From positions 310,001 to 374,000 of the forward strand of contig JAALGZ010000002.1 in NCBI GenBank assembly GCA_015227615.1: a stretch of DNA of 64,000 bases, in the 5' to 3' direction. The stretch is from Labyrinthula sp. Ha. Taxonomy: Eukaryota > Sar > Bigyra > Labyrinthulida > Labyrinthulaceae. The position numbers and the translations under genes are program-made. The first letter of the stretch is position 1. The number at the start of each line of letters is the position of its first letter. The notes under the pieces were generated by a model. That model worked only from the letters and a program-made list of their open reading frames with translations, ran no database searches and was not told where the DNA came from. Below are positions 13,391 through 24,490 of this stretch, piece after piece.

Positions 13391-13563
13391 CCGTTAAGTG
13401 TTTCTTGAATCTTTAGAATTTTAACGGCTAGTAATTCAGCGTTGATTTTTTGGGTAAATTTCTGGAACACAAATTTAAGAGAGAGAAAGCAACAATAGAA
13501 ACAGAAGACTAAGGGAAGGCATAACAGCAAAGCAATATCATCTAAAACTATATAATTACTTAT

Positions 13564-14400
13564 ATGAAAGCTGATAATGATTCAGGTTTCTCAAAGAAAC
13601 GTGGTCTACGTTGGTTTTCGAGTTTAAGTAGTGTAGGGACGGACACTTCATCAGAGCTCAAAACAAGAAAGAAATCCACTACAAAGCGTAGGGCTCAAAA
13701 GAAAAAGAAAAAATCATTAATTGGATTGCTTCGGATTATCTTGCTGTTCTTTTGGGGGTCTTTTGTTCTTTGGTTTTTGTTGAGCAGCATTGTTGTCACC
13801 TTGAAATTTGATTTTAAACTCACCTCGATGGGAAAGGCTCGAAATTTTCCTCAAATATTTTCTCAAAGACTAAAAATAAGCTCAGATGAACCAGAATCAG
13901 ATGCTGATCTTTTCTCATACTCAGATTCGGAGTTAGAGCAAAAATTAACCACAACAGCGAAGAAGAGAGTAACGAGAGAGGAAGAAACTGCTCTTGCTTG
14001 CAAAGAGTACGATTGCTTTGAAAAATGCGCCGAAAAGCTGACATTAAAGTGTGTTAGTTCTGAATCTTGTTTTAAAGCTAAGTCAAAGGAATGTAGAAGG
14101 AAATGTAGAAAGGCTAGATGTGACAAGAGATGTTTACTTGAACCTTCATTAGGTTACGTAGAGAGAGGAATGAAACTTGAAGCTTGTAAAGATAAATGTC
14201 CAAAGTATGGAGCAGAAAAATGTATAGAAAAATGCGAGTTTGAATTTCAACCATGTAAGCAGAAATGTAGGTCTTATATTTCACACAAGTTTTTTTGTCA
14301 CGACGGAAGAAGTACCAGATCTATTTTTGACCAGGAAGCTTTAGTTGTAAAAAAAACAAATAAACAACTTGGAAAGAAAGTTGAGAATGTTGAAATATGA
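13564..14400 (+). CDS. Single-pass membrane protein with a Cys-rich domain of CX3C motifs
   Basis: I do not recognise this 278-residue protein. A basic, Ser/Lys-rich N-terminus (1-51, ending KKKKK) precedes a hydrophobic segment at about 53-80 (LIGLLRIILLFFWGSFVLWF). With no cleavable signal, this suggests a type II protein whose C-terminal part faces the ER lumen or outside. Residues 146-245 hold 16 cysteines, including six CX3C motifs (CFEKC, CRRKC, CDKRC, CKDKC, CIEKC, CKQKC) among charged residues. The even number fits eight disulfides, and CX3C pairs are common in small helical disulfide-rich folds. An acidic Ser/Asp linker (108-125) separates membrane and domain. The stop lies 2 nt from the stop of the convergent LRR/coiled-coil gene. 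Function is unknown. Confidence 0.8.
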   Translation: MKADNDSGFSKKRGLRWFSSLSSVGTDTSSELKTRKKSTTKRRAQKKKKKSLIGLLRIILLFFWGSFVLWFLLSSIVVTLKFDFKLTSMGKARNFPQIFSQRLKISSDEPESDADLFSYSDSELEQKLTTTAKKRVTREEETALACKEYDCFEKCAEKLTLKCVSSESCFKAKSKECRRKCRKARCDKRCLLEPSLGYVERGMKLEACKDKCPKYGAEKCIEKCEFEFQPCKQKCRSYISHKFFCHDGRSTRSIFDQEALVVKKTNKQLGKKVENVEI

Positions 14401-14402
14401 GA

Positions 14403-16883
14403 TTAATGAAACTTTTTTTTTGGATACTTAATTTGTTCTAGTACTTCTTCTCTTGTGTGGAACTTTTCTTGAGTTTCCTCATTATAATAAACAGGTTTTT
14501 CGTAAACAGGATCAAACTCAGATTTCCAGTTTTCTAACATTATAGACTTTCTCTTTTGATTGATGTAGTTTGCTGAAATCTTTGTATAAGCATGAGCTGC
14601 TTTCAAGGCTGAATGTGAATTACGTTCTTTTTTTCTTTTTTTTTGGAAACTTTTCCAATGGTTGAATCGCTCACGCTTAATTAGAATAAGATGCTGTTCA
14701 AACATTTGAATAAACATCTTTGCTCTAATACTTTGTGTTTTCTTGAGTTTGTGTAAACTATCCTTCTCGAATTTACGGATCAAGTAATCATAGACTATCC
14801 CTGATTTATTTTTCTTGCTTCTTGACCTGAGCTTAACGAAGTATTTGAAGAAACTTTTCCCGTATATATGTTTTTTCTTTCGCATACATTTTTTCATAAG
14901 CTTGTCAAGTCGCTTTATAAGACTATCCTGCAAATCAGCAAGAATAACGATCCTGTACTCCTCAAACTCTTCTATCTCTTGGTTTATAATTTCTACCTTA
15001 TTAAGAACTTCATTCATTTCCCAACCAAACTCTCCTTCAGCTTTTCTCAGCAGCTTCAACCTTCGCCTTCTTAACTTTAATAAATCCTGCTCCAAATCCT
15101 TCTTTTTCTTCATTATCCGGATTTCGTGCTCTGTTTCGATTATATTTTTCTTAGCAACGAATTCATTGGATACGTCTTCTCTTCGCCTAATTTTCTCAAA
15201 GATTCTTTTCATTTCAGTTAGAACTACTCTCGATGTTTTTTCCAATTTATGCCTGGTACTTGCATCCCCCAATATCTGTTTAATTTCTTCAGTTTTTCTG
15301 CTCCATTCGGCAGCATTTACATTTGTTATTTCCTGTAGAAGATTGTGTCTAACCCTTCTTTCGTAGTTTCCACTATCCAACCAAAGACAAACAGATTCAT
15401 GTCTACAAGAACCTTGTCTAGTTTTAATGCACACAAATCTAGGGTTGGCGCAGACGCAACGTGAGTAATAATGTGAAAAAGGTTTTGAGCTAAATACAAA
15501 GCTCTGGTCCAACTCCAAAGCGGAGTGAAACCTCTCACTCGATACCTTACTACTCATCTTTGCTTCTTCCAGCTCCAGCACATAGGTAGGAATACACATC
15601 ACTTTCCTAGTTATAAATTCACACGAGAACGCGAGTTTTTCGTCATGAAAAAACGCTTCTTCACAACTGCAAACCTCAGTGCTCTCGTTTTCAAGCATAG
15701 CTTTCTTGATAGTTTTGGCTAAACCTAAGAGAAATTGAGTTTTCATGAAATATCTTCGTTTTTGTATTGAATTTCTTATACAAGATATTTGATCTGTTCT
15801 TGACAGACATCCTTCTTGAAGGCCTTCGTTTTCGCATTTTATGGAAACCAGCTCATCTAGGAACTGATTATTTCCTTCAACTCTAAAGTCTTCAACTCTA
15901 GTTAATTTTAAGAACTGTTTGTCTATAGTCTTATCCTTAATTATATTGTTCTCCAGATTAACATGTTTCAAAAAAACGCAAAAGAACAAACAGGCCGGAA
16001 AACTTTCTAATCGATTGTTTTGAAGCTGCACTATAACTAAATTTGGCAACTCTGCCTCGAACGTCTCAAGGTGATTAAAAGATAAATTGAGGCAGGTTAA
16101 CAGAAACACCTTATTTTTTGCTTCAATAGAGTTGAGTGGTGGGAAGATATTGCTTAGAACAAAGGATTCAACCTTGTTGTGTGAGACATCTAATTGTTTA
16201 GGGTGAAATGAAAATTGATGTATTGTGCAAGACTTGAAGGAGTTATTCTTCCAATTAACACCGGGTAAGAGCTTCATTGCAGAAAAGATTTGTATATCAT
16301 GCTCTTCAAATGATACTTCTGACAGTAGGTTGTTTTCAAGGTTGAACTCTTCAAGTTCACACAGTTTCTTCAAGGTTATAGGAAGTCTTTCCAACGCGTT
16401 AAACCCAAGATCAAGTTTTTTCAGCAGAGTACAATTTCCAATCTCTTCAGGCATCTTAAATATTTGACAGTTTCTCAGCGTTAGTTCTCTCAGATTAGTA
16501 AAAAATGTTAGCATTGAATCAGAAAGTCTGAATATTGGCAATTGAATAAAAGTAATCACCTCGATTTCATCCAGCTTAACTTCATGCAGAAAACTTAAGC
16601 AAAGGGACTTATCAGAACTTAAATCTAATTCTTCCTCGTTCATAAACTCTAACATCACTGTGCAGAATCCTTTCAAATCATCTATAGACACACAGGTATG
16701 AAAAATTTCTAGTTTCCCTGATTTCACCGATGCTCTTAAGGGAGTTCCAAATTTCTCAACAAAATCGTGTAATAATTCCAAATACTGCTGGTCATTTTTT
16801 TCTTTCCGTTCCTTCTGCCTTTCATCGTTTAATTCCTTTACTGCAAGAGCATAGTTTAGACTATTTCTAAAGTTTTCTTTCAT
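14403..16883 (-). CDS. LRR and coiled-coil protein with a WW-like C-terminus
   Basis: This is an 826-residue protein of unknown role. Residues about 128-350 carry SDS22/typical leucine-rich repeats (LRELTLRNCQIFKMPEEIGN, LKKLDLGFNALERLP, LEEFNLENNLLSEV, LTCLNLSFNHLETF, LVIVQLQNNRLESFP). A middle part has scattered Cys and His residues (CVCANPRFVCIKTRQGSCRHE). A long charged coiled-coil follows, about 550-680. The last 41 residues (from 786, WKSEFDPVYEKPVYYNEETQ) look like a weak WW motif, with an aromatic pair and Asn-Glu-Glu-Thr. The same layout of LRRs, coiled coil and a WW-like YYN segment occurs in cytoskeletal, centriolar and flagellar scaffolds; a role of that kind is inference. It is intronless, and its stop is 2 nt from that of the convergent membrane-protein gene. 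Confidence 0.75.
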   Translation of the reverse strand: MKENFRNSLNYALAVKELNDERQKERKEKNDQQYLELLHDFVEKFGTPLRASVKSGKLEIFHTCVSIDDLKGFCTVMLEFMNEEELDLSSDKSLCLSFLHEVKLDEIEVITFIQLPIFRLSDSMLTFFTNLRELTLRNCQIFKMPEEIGNCTLLKKLDLGFNALERLPITLKKLCELEEFNLENNLLSEVSFEEHDIQIFSAMKLLPGVNWKNNSFKSCTIHQFSFHPKQLDVSHNKVESFVLSNIFPPLNSIEAKNKVFLLTCLNLSFNHLETFEAELPNLVIVQLQNNRLESFPACLFFCVFLKHVNLENNIIKDKTIDKQFLKLTRVEDFRVEGNNQFLDELVSIKCENEGLQEGCLSRTDQISCIRNSIQKRRYFMKTQFLLGLAKTIKKAMLENESTEVCSCEEAFFHDEKLAFSCEFITRKVMCIPTYVLELEEAKMSSKVSSERFHSALELDQSFVFSSKPFSHYYSRCVCANPRFVCIKTRQGSCRHESVCLWLDSGNYERRVRHNLLQEITNVNAAEWSRKTEEIKQILGDASTRHKLEKTSRVVLTEMKRIFEKIRRREDVSNEFVAKKNIIETEHEIRIMKKKKDLEQDLLKLRRRRLKLLRKAEGEFGWEMNEVLNKVEIINQEIEEFEEYRIVILADLQDSLIKRLDKLMKKCMRKKKHIYGKSFFKYFVKLRSRSKKNKSGIVYDYLIRKFEKDSLHKLKKTQSIRAKMFIQMFEQHLILIKRERFNHWKSFQKKRKKERNSHSALKAAHAYTKISANYINQKRKSIMLENWKSEFDPVYEKPVYYNEETQEKFHTREEVLEQIKYPKKKFH

Positions 16884-16973
16884 CTATTTTATAAACATAA
16901 CGGATAGCTTTCATAGAAACCCTGAAGAATAAAACAAGACAAGAATAATCTCGAAGAAGAAAGTAGTATTTCA

Positions 16974-16981
16974 GCGCGAAA
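16974..16981 (-). promoter_or_regulatory. E2F-like site TTTCGCGC upstream of the LRR/coiled-coil gene
   Basis: On the minus strand the sequence TTTCGCGC lies about 91 nt upstream of the ATG at 16883. It matches the E2F/DP consensus TTTSSCGC and stands out in very AT-rich DNA. If used, it would point to cell-cycle control. One short site is weak evidence. Confidence 0.25.
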
Positions 16982-17076
16982 TTATTTTTTCAAAAAAAAA
17001 TATATCTTTTTCTCACAGGAATATCAGAAGTGTTTAATAGTTCTCAAGGACCTCTAAGAAAAAAAGAAATTAAAAA

Positions 17077-18009
17077 TTAAATTAACTCCAAGGTAGCTCT
17101 TAAAGGATGATTTTTCAAAGCATTTGCTTCAGATTTTAGCTTATTAACAGTTTCTCTCACCAATCGATCCTTTTGAAGGTACCTCGAGCAGACCGCCATA
17201 TTCGCAAGCAAATCTAAATGCCCAGGTCTTGAAAAATCAATTCTCCCCCAGTTAATCCCTTCTGCAGAAACACTTACTCCTACAGCTTTCAAACCTTTTT
17301 GTATGGCTTTTAATCCAGCATCAAACTTCTCTTGCTTCATGTAGACTGAAGCTAATCCCACAATCATCGGCACAGTCACTCTGCTTCCAAGCTTCCCCAA
17401 GAGCTCCTGGTAAATATACTCACACTCTTCCAGATTAGCTTTAGTTAGGTCAGGTTCCGCAAGTGCTACCCACGCAACTGTTTGCATTGTCAGAACAGAA
17501 TCTTCATCCTTCTTCTTCATCTCCTCTACTACCTTTCTAGTTATATCTACCCGGTTAATCTGCAAAAGTAATTGAACTTTCAGTGACAAAACCTCAAGAG
17601 AGGCATTTTTTTCTTCTACTGCCATCAAAGTTCTTAATGCATCGGATGATTTTCCAAACTTCAAGTATGTTAAAGCGGTCAGCAAAGTAACGTTGTTGTG
17701 TGTCGATGGAGTAGATTTTGAGCTCTGGAGAAGACTATTCAACTCCATAAAGGCAGTGTCCTGATCAATATGAGATCCCAAGCTTCCTGAAAATATTTTT
17801 ATGGCTTGAAAATCAGGTTCAGCTTTTTGTTTAGTTTCTTCGAAGACTGCATTTTCTTGATTCAAACAGAGTTGAGCGCGGTATACGTATAGGAGCTTCT
17901 CAATTTCTAATCGCTCTGATGACAGACCATTAAGCTTTCTTCCTTCTGATATTGCTTCTTTGTAATCAGCAAGCCAGAAAGCTGTTCGTAAACTGTAGAG
18001 TTCGTCCAT
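17077..18009 (-). CDS. COPE: Coatomer subunit epsilon (epsilon-COP)
   Basis: Epsilon-COP is part of the COPI coat that buds Golgi-to-ER and intra-Golgi vesicles; it packs against alpha-COP and stabilises it. The 310-residue length matches the family (about 300). The N-terminus MDELYSLRTAFWLADYKEAISEGRKL resembles the conserved family start, and the body is helical TPR-like repeats (LLTALTYLKFGKSSDALRTL, YIYQELLGKLG, LASVYMKQEKFDAGLKAIQKG). The segment DEDSVLTMQTVAWVALAEPD matches the conserved family stretch before the C-terminal repeats, and the end (GHLDLLANMAVCSRYLQKD) is also typical. There is no intron. It lies 193 nt upstream of the LRR/coiled-coil gene on the same strand. Confidence 0.93.
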   Translation of the reverse strand: MDELYSLRTAFWLADYKEAISEGRKLNGLSSERLEIEKLLYVYRAQLCLNQENAVFEETKQKAEPDFQAIKIFSGSLGSHIDQDTAFMELNSLLQSSKSTPSTHNNVTLLTALTYLKFGKSSDALRTLMAVEEKNASLEVLSLKVQLLLQINRVDITRKVVEEMKKKDEDSVLTMQTVAWVALAEPDLTKANLEECEYIYQELLGKLGSRVTVPMIVGLASVYMKQEKFDAGLKAIQKGLKAVGVSVSAEGINWGRIDFSRPGHLDLLANMAVCSRYLQKDRLVRETVNKLKSEANALKNHPLRATLELI

Positions 18010-18477
18010 TTCAAATTTGGATAGTTATTCTCTTTATCTTTCTACTTAATTATTTTGGGCAAATACAATCAAAAACAATATAATCAATTACATTCTTTTC
18101 AAATATTAAATACCGACTAGGGAGGCTTATTTAGAATAAGAGACAGTAAAGTTCTGTCTTGAGAAGAAACGTTGGTGCTTTATGGGAGGATTTTTTTTAT
18201 TTGATGTGTACTTGACGAAAACAAGGCTCTTTATGCCCTATCAGCCATAAGCTGAGTTCAAAAAGAAGCTAATAACAACATATATAGGGTTGGACAAGTA
18301 ATTGTCCGCATCGTCTATATGTGTATGAAGGTACTTTCATCGAATTAAATAAACTGAAAGAACTTTAAGAGAGCTTTAAAATGATATAAGTAACGTCTTC
18401 TAACTCCCATTAGTTGTTGAGATATTGAGGTTTTACGATCTGTTATTTTTGGTACTTATGTATTAGTAAAGATGTAT

Positions 18478-18601
18478 TGTTAAAGTTGCACCAATTGTGC
18501 GGTAATGTAATATTGTATTATTACTATGTAAAGTGTAAACAGTCAGTAAGGAGAGAGTCGTACACTCGACTGCTTAGTGTCTGACTTATAGAATCTCGAC
18601 A
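18478..18601 (+). mobile_element. Possible short solo LTR (copia-like), fossil
   Basis: The segment begins TGTTAAAG and ends TCTCGACA, an imperfect TG...CA inverted end pair. Inside, TATTGTATTATTACTATGTAA followed by a GC-richer hairpin region (AGTCAGTAAG...CTTAGTGTCTGACT) resembles short Ty1/copia LTRs. No clear target duplication or second LTR was found. It is old or partial, and the family assignment is tentative. Confidence 0.25.
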
Positions 18602-21600
18602 TTCTAGATGGAAATCCCTACTACTGACATCGCCTTCACACATGCAGTGTTTGTTAAAAAAGATTATCGTTACTTTTCATCCAATTCATTAAAAGTGACT
18701 AATATCGAGTCATATCACACCCTGCAACATCTTTCCCCGCTATTCAGGTTTGGCTCTCTTTTAACTCGACCCTTCCGGTCACGCATAGCTAAATTTCTTT
18801 CTGTAGGTTTTGTTCTTATTCCGGTTGTTTTTCCAGCAGAATAAGTTGTAACACCAATTTATGTAGGCTTTCTAGTGAAAACTTTACGTTAGGGTTATAC
18901 CTGTTCTTATTATACTTGGTTGGTACAGATATTCCTCACAACTTTGCCGCGGTCAGATTCACCAAAGAACCAATGTAAGTGAGCCTCTGAATACGGTACC
19001 TCTGCAGAGGTACATAGGTCACAATCTACTCTGCTTCTCTGAATTAACTACACCTGTGTGGGCACTAGGCTTTTATTCCGTAATATTCTAGATAAACTTT
19101 GACTAGGATAATCTGTAGCGTTCTGTATAATGGGAGTATAACTTAAGATGGAGAAACTTGTAATTTTGGCAAAGAGGTTCGATGATGTAGACATCTTATC
19201 TGATTTGTGCTCATATCTGAAATTTGAACTCGTGAAGGCAAACCCATAGTTCTAGTGCCACCTCTGTTAGCGCCTTCCTGTCACATTCCTCGGGGGTTTT
19301 AAATGCAAATAATATAGAAAGACAATAGGCGATTGAATCAAAAGGGTAGAGAAAAAATGCAAAAATTCCTTTAAATGTATCTAAGCAACACATAAGATTA
19401 GGCTCCTGATCCCTGCAAAATTATAAGTTTCATATGTTCTTTCCATCTTCCAATTTGAAGATGAAATGCTGTAGTTGCATTGTTTCACGAGTTCAGTTTT
19501 CATGGAGCTTGGATTTGTTATTATCATCTAGCTTGAAGTATGTACAGGATATATCTTTGTATATCAAACCATCTTTTGAATATGAATATTTCTATGATTT
19601 CCTCAGAGTTTGACCATTCTTGTAGAGTTTTATTGCTTTCAACATGCATTACTTAATTTTGAACTTGAACTCTTACCAAATAAAAATGATGTAATAAATA
19701 CCCTATGCTTGTGAAAACATAAGTACATGGAAGACTAAAGCTTTCTTTTAAAGAAGATAGATATTACAAATATTCTAATGGCTTGTAGCCGGATTTAAAA
19801 CATACAAGATCGGAAAATCTACATTAGTTTCGTTGATCCCGATGTGGCCAAGTGTGAGGTATGGGTCTCTCACTTAAGTATAACTTATTCCAGTAGCTCT
19901 TAATTGAAGTATGGCTCAAACATACTATACTTAATTACGATCGATGCTTCTGTAAACTTTTTAAAAGTTTTAAGCAGTTTTCCAGACGAAAACTTTTCTG
20001 AGTCGATTTTTCGAGACCAACCAGATTTACAACACAATTATGGTTCGTCGATTTACAATGCTTGCAGTGTAACAGAGGATCTTTAAAATCAGAAATAACA
20101 TAAATGAATGCAGATAACATGGCAGTTTAAAACCCCCTGAAAAGAAGGTCAAAACAGCTGTCAGACAAGATCCATAGACCATCTATCGATGATACAAACT
20201 AAGGGCAACCTTCTAATTTATTAAGAAGGTTACTGGTCATTGTTCCAGAGTTTTTGACGTATTTTCCTTTATTTGTTTTCGATACAAAACAGATAGAACC
20301 CTTGTTCTTAAAGGAATGAAGTAGTAAATATGTAACATAGAATACAGCGCTTCTCAATCTATTCTCTTCTGCTAGACGCTAAATTTGTTGCAAATGTTGA
20401 GATGTATTTTTTTCCAGATTGACACACTTCAAAAGAATGAACGCAAATTCAATATACACAGAATTTAAAGAAGATTAATCTCAAAACTGAGAAACCCGAA
20501 ACTGGAGAAGACTATAGATATAATTCCTATGGACACAAAAGTTACAGGTGCTGATGTTTTTTGTATTATGAATCTCATTGTATTTCTATTAGAAATGTTT
20601 ACTTAAATAAATATAAGAAACTATAGATGAAGCAATAAACACCGATGATGCCTGCGTTAAAATTATAGCAAACATGAATAGCACTGTGTAGCGCCGGGAT
20701 TTTTATATGAGATAAATTTCTGCGATGGTAATAAATTGCGGGAAAACTTAAAGAATTAAGTTTTCAGGAATCACCATGAATAAAACCAAAATATAAGTAC
20801 TCTAATTCGATATGCATTGATACGACACATTAGTTTTGTCAAGTTAGACATTTTTTTGTATTTTTTCCAATGATGCGAAATACTTCTTGAGGACTGTGAA
20901 CTTGATTGGTACACAAATGCAAAAAGAAGATATGTTTAATGTACCACATCGTCTGATGGATCTTGGCCTGGATCAATCTAGAGCTCTCATTATATAAGGA
21001 TCAATGCTTTCCTCTAAAGCTTGTGAGTTGCTTATATCCTCGTAGGTGAGGTGTGCAGAGTATTCAATAAAATCATCTGGTGATACAGCATAATATCTAA
21101 ATGATCAGCTGCTACATGTGCTCGTGTCCAAGTTATGGGAAAAAAGATTAGATGTCTTCCCAACACAAAAAAACCTGGATGTACACTTGAAGAGGATGAC
21201 TGGAGACTTTTCATTGAGAAACAGCAAAATCACTAAGAAACCAAGAAAACATAAAGAGTATATGTTGTTAACATGCCAGCTGAAATTTACAACTTTCCAT
21301 ATATCCAGTTAACATGTTGAAGTTCTTCATTTTGGGAATAAATACCATGAAGAACTTTCCCTGAAATCAGAGCCCTAAACATTGGATAGGCTTATTGCAT
21401 GCCATGGAATAAAACTTTGATGAATATATAATGGATTTTTTTTAAAGGACAAAGAAACTCATTGGTTATGGAGAAGATTTTATAGAGAAATATTCGATGT
21501 GGTGATGCAAAAAAGCTCTATATACATTCATCATTGTTTCATCAGTTTCGAAGAAGATAATAATAGGATGTGTCATTGACAAAGTAATAAGAATGACAAA

Positions 21601-24001
21601 ACAGTTTATCTTAAGATCAAAATTGAAGATGATCTCTTTCTGCCGGAATCTGGTTACTAAACGGGGGAAATTTGTGCAATACCCATTTTAATTTTGTACA
21701 TACGTATATTAAATAAAGAGTCGCCTAGCTGCAAATGATCTATTTATTCCTAATACGACGTTTAAATGATTATACTATTTATATATCAGCATTAAATGCC
21801 CGTACATGAATAACAGCTATGGAATTTGTCTTTCTTTAACCTCGTATGAAAAGCATAATCTTCGAACAAATAGATTTTACAGACTAGCCGGGGCTCAGGT
21901 AACCTAATTAACTTAATGTATGCAAGATAATCATGGAAACAACCAAGTAAAATACCGATTAAGGCTTCCAGAGGCTGCGAGTGATGACTGTGAGGGCTGC
22001 CGGTACACTTAGAGATGATTTCCATGGAAACTTCTTGAATTTAAACATGTGATTGACATATAGCTCCGAGGCAACTATATTGCGGCCAGAGTAAAGATAC
22101 CCAGGCTTAATTTAAATCAAATCACAGTGGGTCTTGGAAAATAGTTATCTCAATCACATTGTCTTACAAATTAAATAAGCAACTTGTAATAATACAAAAG
22201 AAAAATATTTCAAGTATTGTAATATTTTTTGTATTTAATTCCCTACAGAATAATAATAAAGTGTCCTAACATCACATATAAAGATCAGAATTTCTAGAAT
22301 ATAGGTGGATTTGGAATAACTTCATACAAAGCGCTAACCCAATTTTATCGCAAACCATATTTAAGCTTAGATTTTATTCCTCTTTACTTTGGTTTGTGAC
22401 CCGTCTCTTTATCTATGTTTGCCCTTATACTTGGCTTTTTTACATGAGATTTTTGTTTTTTAAGCTAAATGTGGTGGAGCATAACCAAATTTCTAAGTTC
22501 AATAGGGCTTGCCTTGTATTTTCCCACTCATCAATTGTCTTTTATTTTACATTTACTTTCCTTCCGTAGCTTGAATACTAAGTAAAATCTAACCTCCAAA
22601 TCTTCCCTATCAGCAGAAGATACTTTTCCTACCATCTATGGTGTCCTCTCAGATTTTAATCGATATGTTCATCCTCCATGCAACTGGAGTGATATGCATT
22701 TGCACTCTGTACTTTCACTTCTTACTCATGATATTTCCTAACTTCATACTATGGGCTGAGTTTGATTTGTACAATAACATTTTCTATAGCAAACCACAGT
22801 TATTTAACAAATGCTTCTTTAAACTCCTATTAGTCCCATGTAAAGATGCCTCAACTAATACATAACTTTGCCTCAGATATACAAAAGATGGGTTCTGTTC
22901 ATTATATTATAGGTTTCACTTATATTCGACGTTGTCCTAAATAAAAGACGTTTCCTTCGCAGAGAAAAATGGATTTTAAACCTCCATCCCTCTTTGCTTA
23001 ATGACTGAATATTCTATCAAATGGACTATTGAACCCACCCTCGCCCAATAAAACTTATCTTTGAGAATGTTATGTCGAGCATCCTGATGTCTACGCTCCC
23101 TTGTTCAATGAATAATATTTCTCCACTAACAGCTTAGATTTTATCATCTTATGCTTTCATTCATATTTTTTTATTTTACAGATTTTTATTTCTTTATTTA
23201 TGGATATGAAAGCATGCAATTATTTCTGGCAGCCTAAGATAATTTAACCCAGGAGAGACATACCCCTAGTTCCCAGGTTTCCTATTTCTACGAGGAAGAT
23301 CGCTGGTTGCAGAAACTGGAACTTTAGCGTCCAACTGTGAAAATTATTGTTTAATGGCCATAGAACTAAGAAGTTTACTGAGTTCAGAGTTCTATTTTGT
23401 AACTATATTATCTTGTTTAATAAAAGGAGCTGTTATTAATAATAGGAGGACTCAAGTTTTTTCCAGATATAAACTAAGCACCAAAGCTTAAAAATAAACG
23501 GATATTTATACCCAATGTGTAAAATTACCAAGGTTAACCTACTCTGATATTCTCATATATTTTGTTGTATTTAATAGCTGCTAGAAAGAATAACGATATG
23601 GTACTTACCTCATTAACGCAATGCTGCAATACTTTCACTTCCTGTGTGACTCTAACTGATTCGATAACATTGATTATTTTGAAATTTCTTGTGATGTATT
23701 TTTGTGACATGTCTTGAGATTTGGGAGCATGACATTACGCCTCATGTCATGAGGCAGTAGATATGTCTACACTTTGAAAATGATTATCCAAGATATTCGA
23801 ATCTTCAAAGTTAAGTCAATGATATCAAATCTAGTTAGACCCTACCTTCTCATGACTTAGTGTTGTGCCTAAATGTTTAAATAAATCATAAATGACCATA
23901 CTGAATCTAATTATGTGACAGATATAATAGCCACACTCCCTTCTACTATAGAGACTGATCTGTGTTCTAAGATTCCAATAGTGTTCAGAAAATAGATGTT
24001 T

Positions 24002-24011
24002 GGGGGGGGGG
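24002..24011 (+). repeat. Homopolymer of ten G
   Basis: A run of ten G in DNA that is otherwise strongly AT-rich. It may be a replication-slippage tract or a sequencing artefact. It has no gene context. Confidence 0.8.
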
Positions 24012-24086
24012 TATTCATTGTGATTCAACTTAGTTCTTAATCAACTAAGATACTTGATATTCCATTCTCTGTTGGTGAATTGGATA

Positions 24087-24490
24087 TAGGGTGAAATCTG
24101 ATAAAAATTATCAATAATTATTTGATGCTTATTTTGACTATGATTATCAATAATATAAATCAAATTTTGTTTTTTATCAAATGATTGTGCTTTGTTCCAA
24201 TTCTCAATTGATTATTAGAAGAAAAACAGGATATGCGAGCCTGTCGTAAATTGCCGAATATTTCATACATATTTTCTACCCCGTATTAAAACCTCTAAAA
24301 ACTGGCCACATGACTTGAGACTTATCCGGTATTAGGGCATGGTTTTACCATTTGGCTAGTTTCTTGAAGTTATGCACAGGGTGAAAGAAAGGAAACAACT
24401 TTTTTAGGCTATTTGGCCCAAAGCCCTGTGACACAGTCATGTATTGATAATCAATATATAATCAACTAACAAAAACATTTGTAGAGGCGC
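24087..24490 (+). mobile_element. Partial hAT-like MITE (copy 2)
   Basis: It starts TAGGGTGAAATCTGATAAAA, then TATCAATAATTATTTGATG and TGATTATCAATAAT, as in the other copies. The middle shows CCCCGTATTAAAACCTCTAAAA, CTTATCCGGTATTAGGG and TTTGGCCCAAAGCCCTGTGAC, all close to the 31.8-kb copy. Similarity fades after ATAATCAACTAACA near 24470, so the right end is probably lost. The terminal TAGGG fits hAT ends. Confidence 0.65.

Noticed and set aside
14815-15366. 183-codon frame antisense to the LRR/coiled-coil gene
   Set aside because: It is a shadow of the coiled-coil coding sequence; Ser/Phe/Leu-rich composition arises from reading Lys/Glu codons backwards.
23600-23625. TACTTACCTC, similar to the 5' end of U1 snRNA
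   Set aside because: Only the short 5'-splice-site-pairing core matches; there are no U1 stem-loops or Sm site, and the same core occurs elsewhere (26335).
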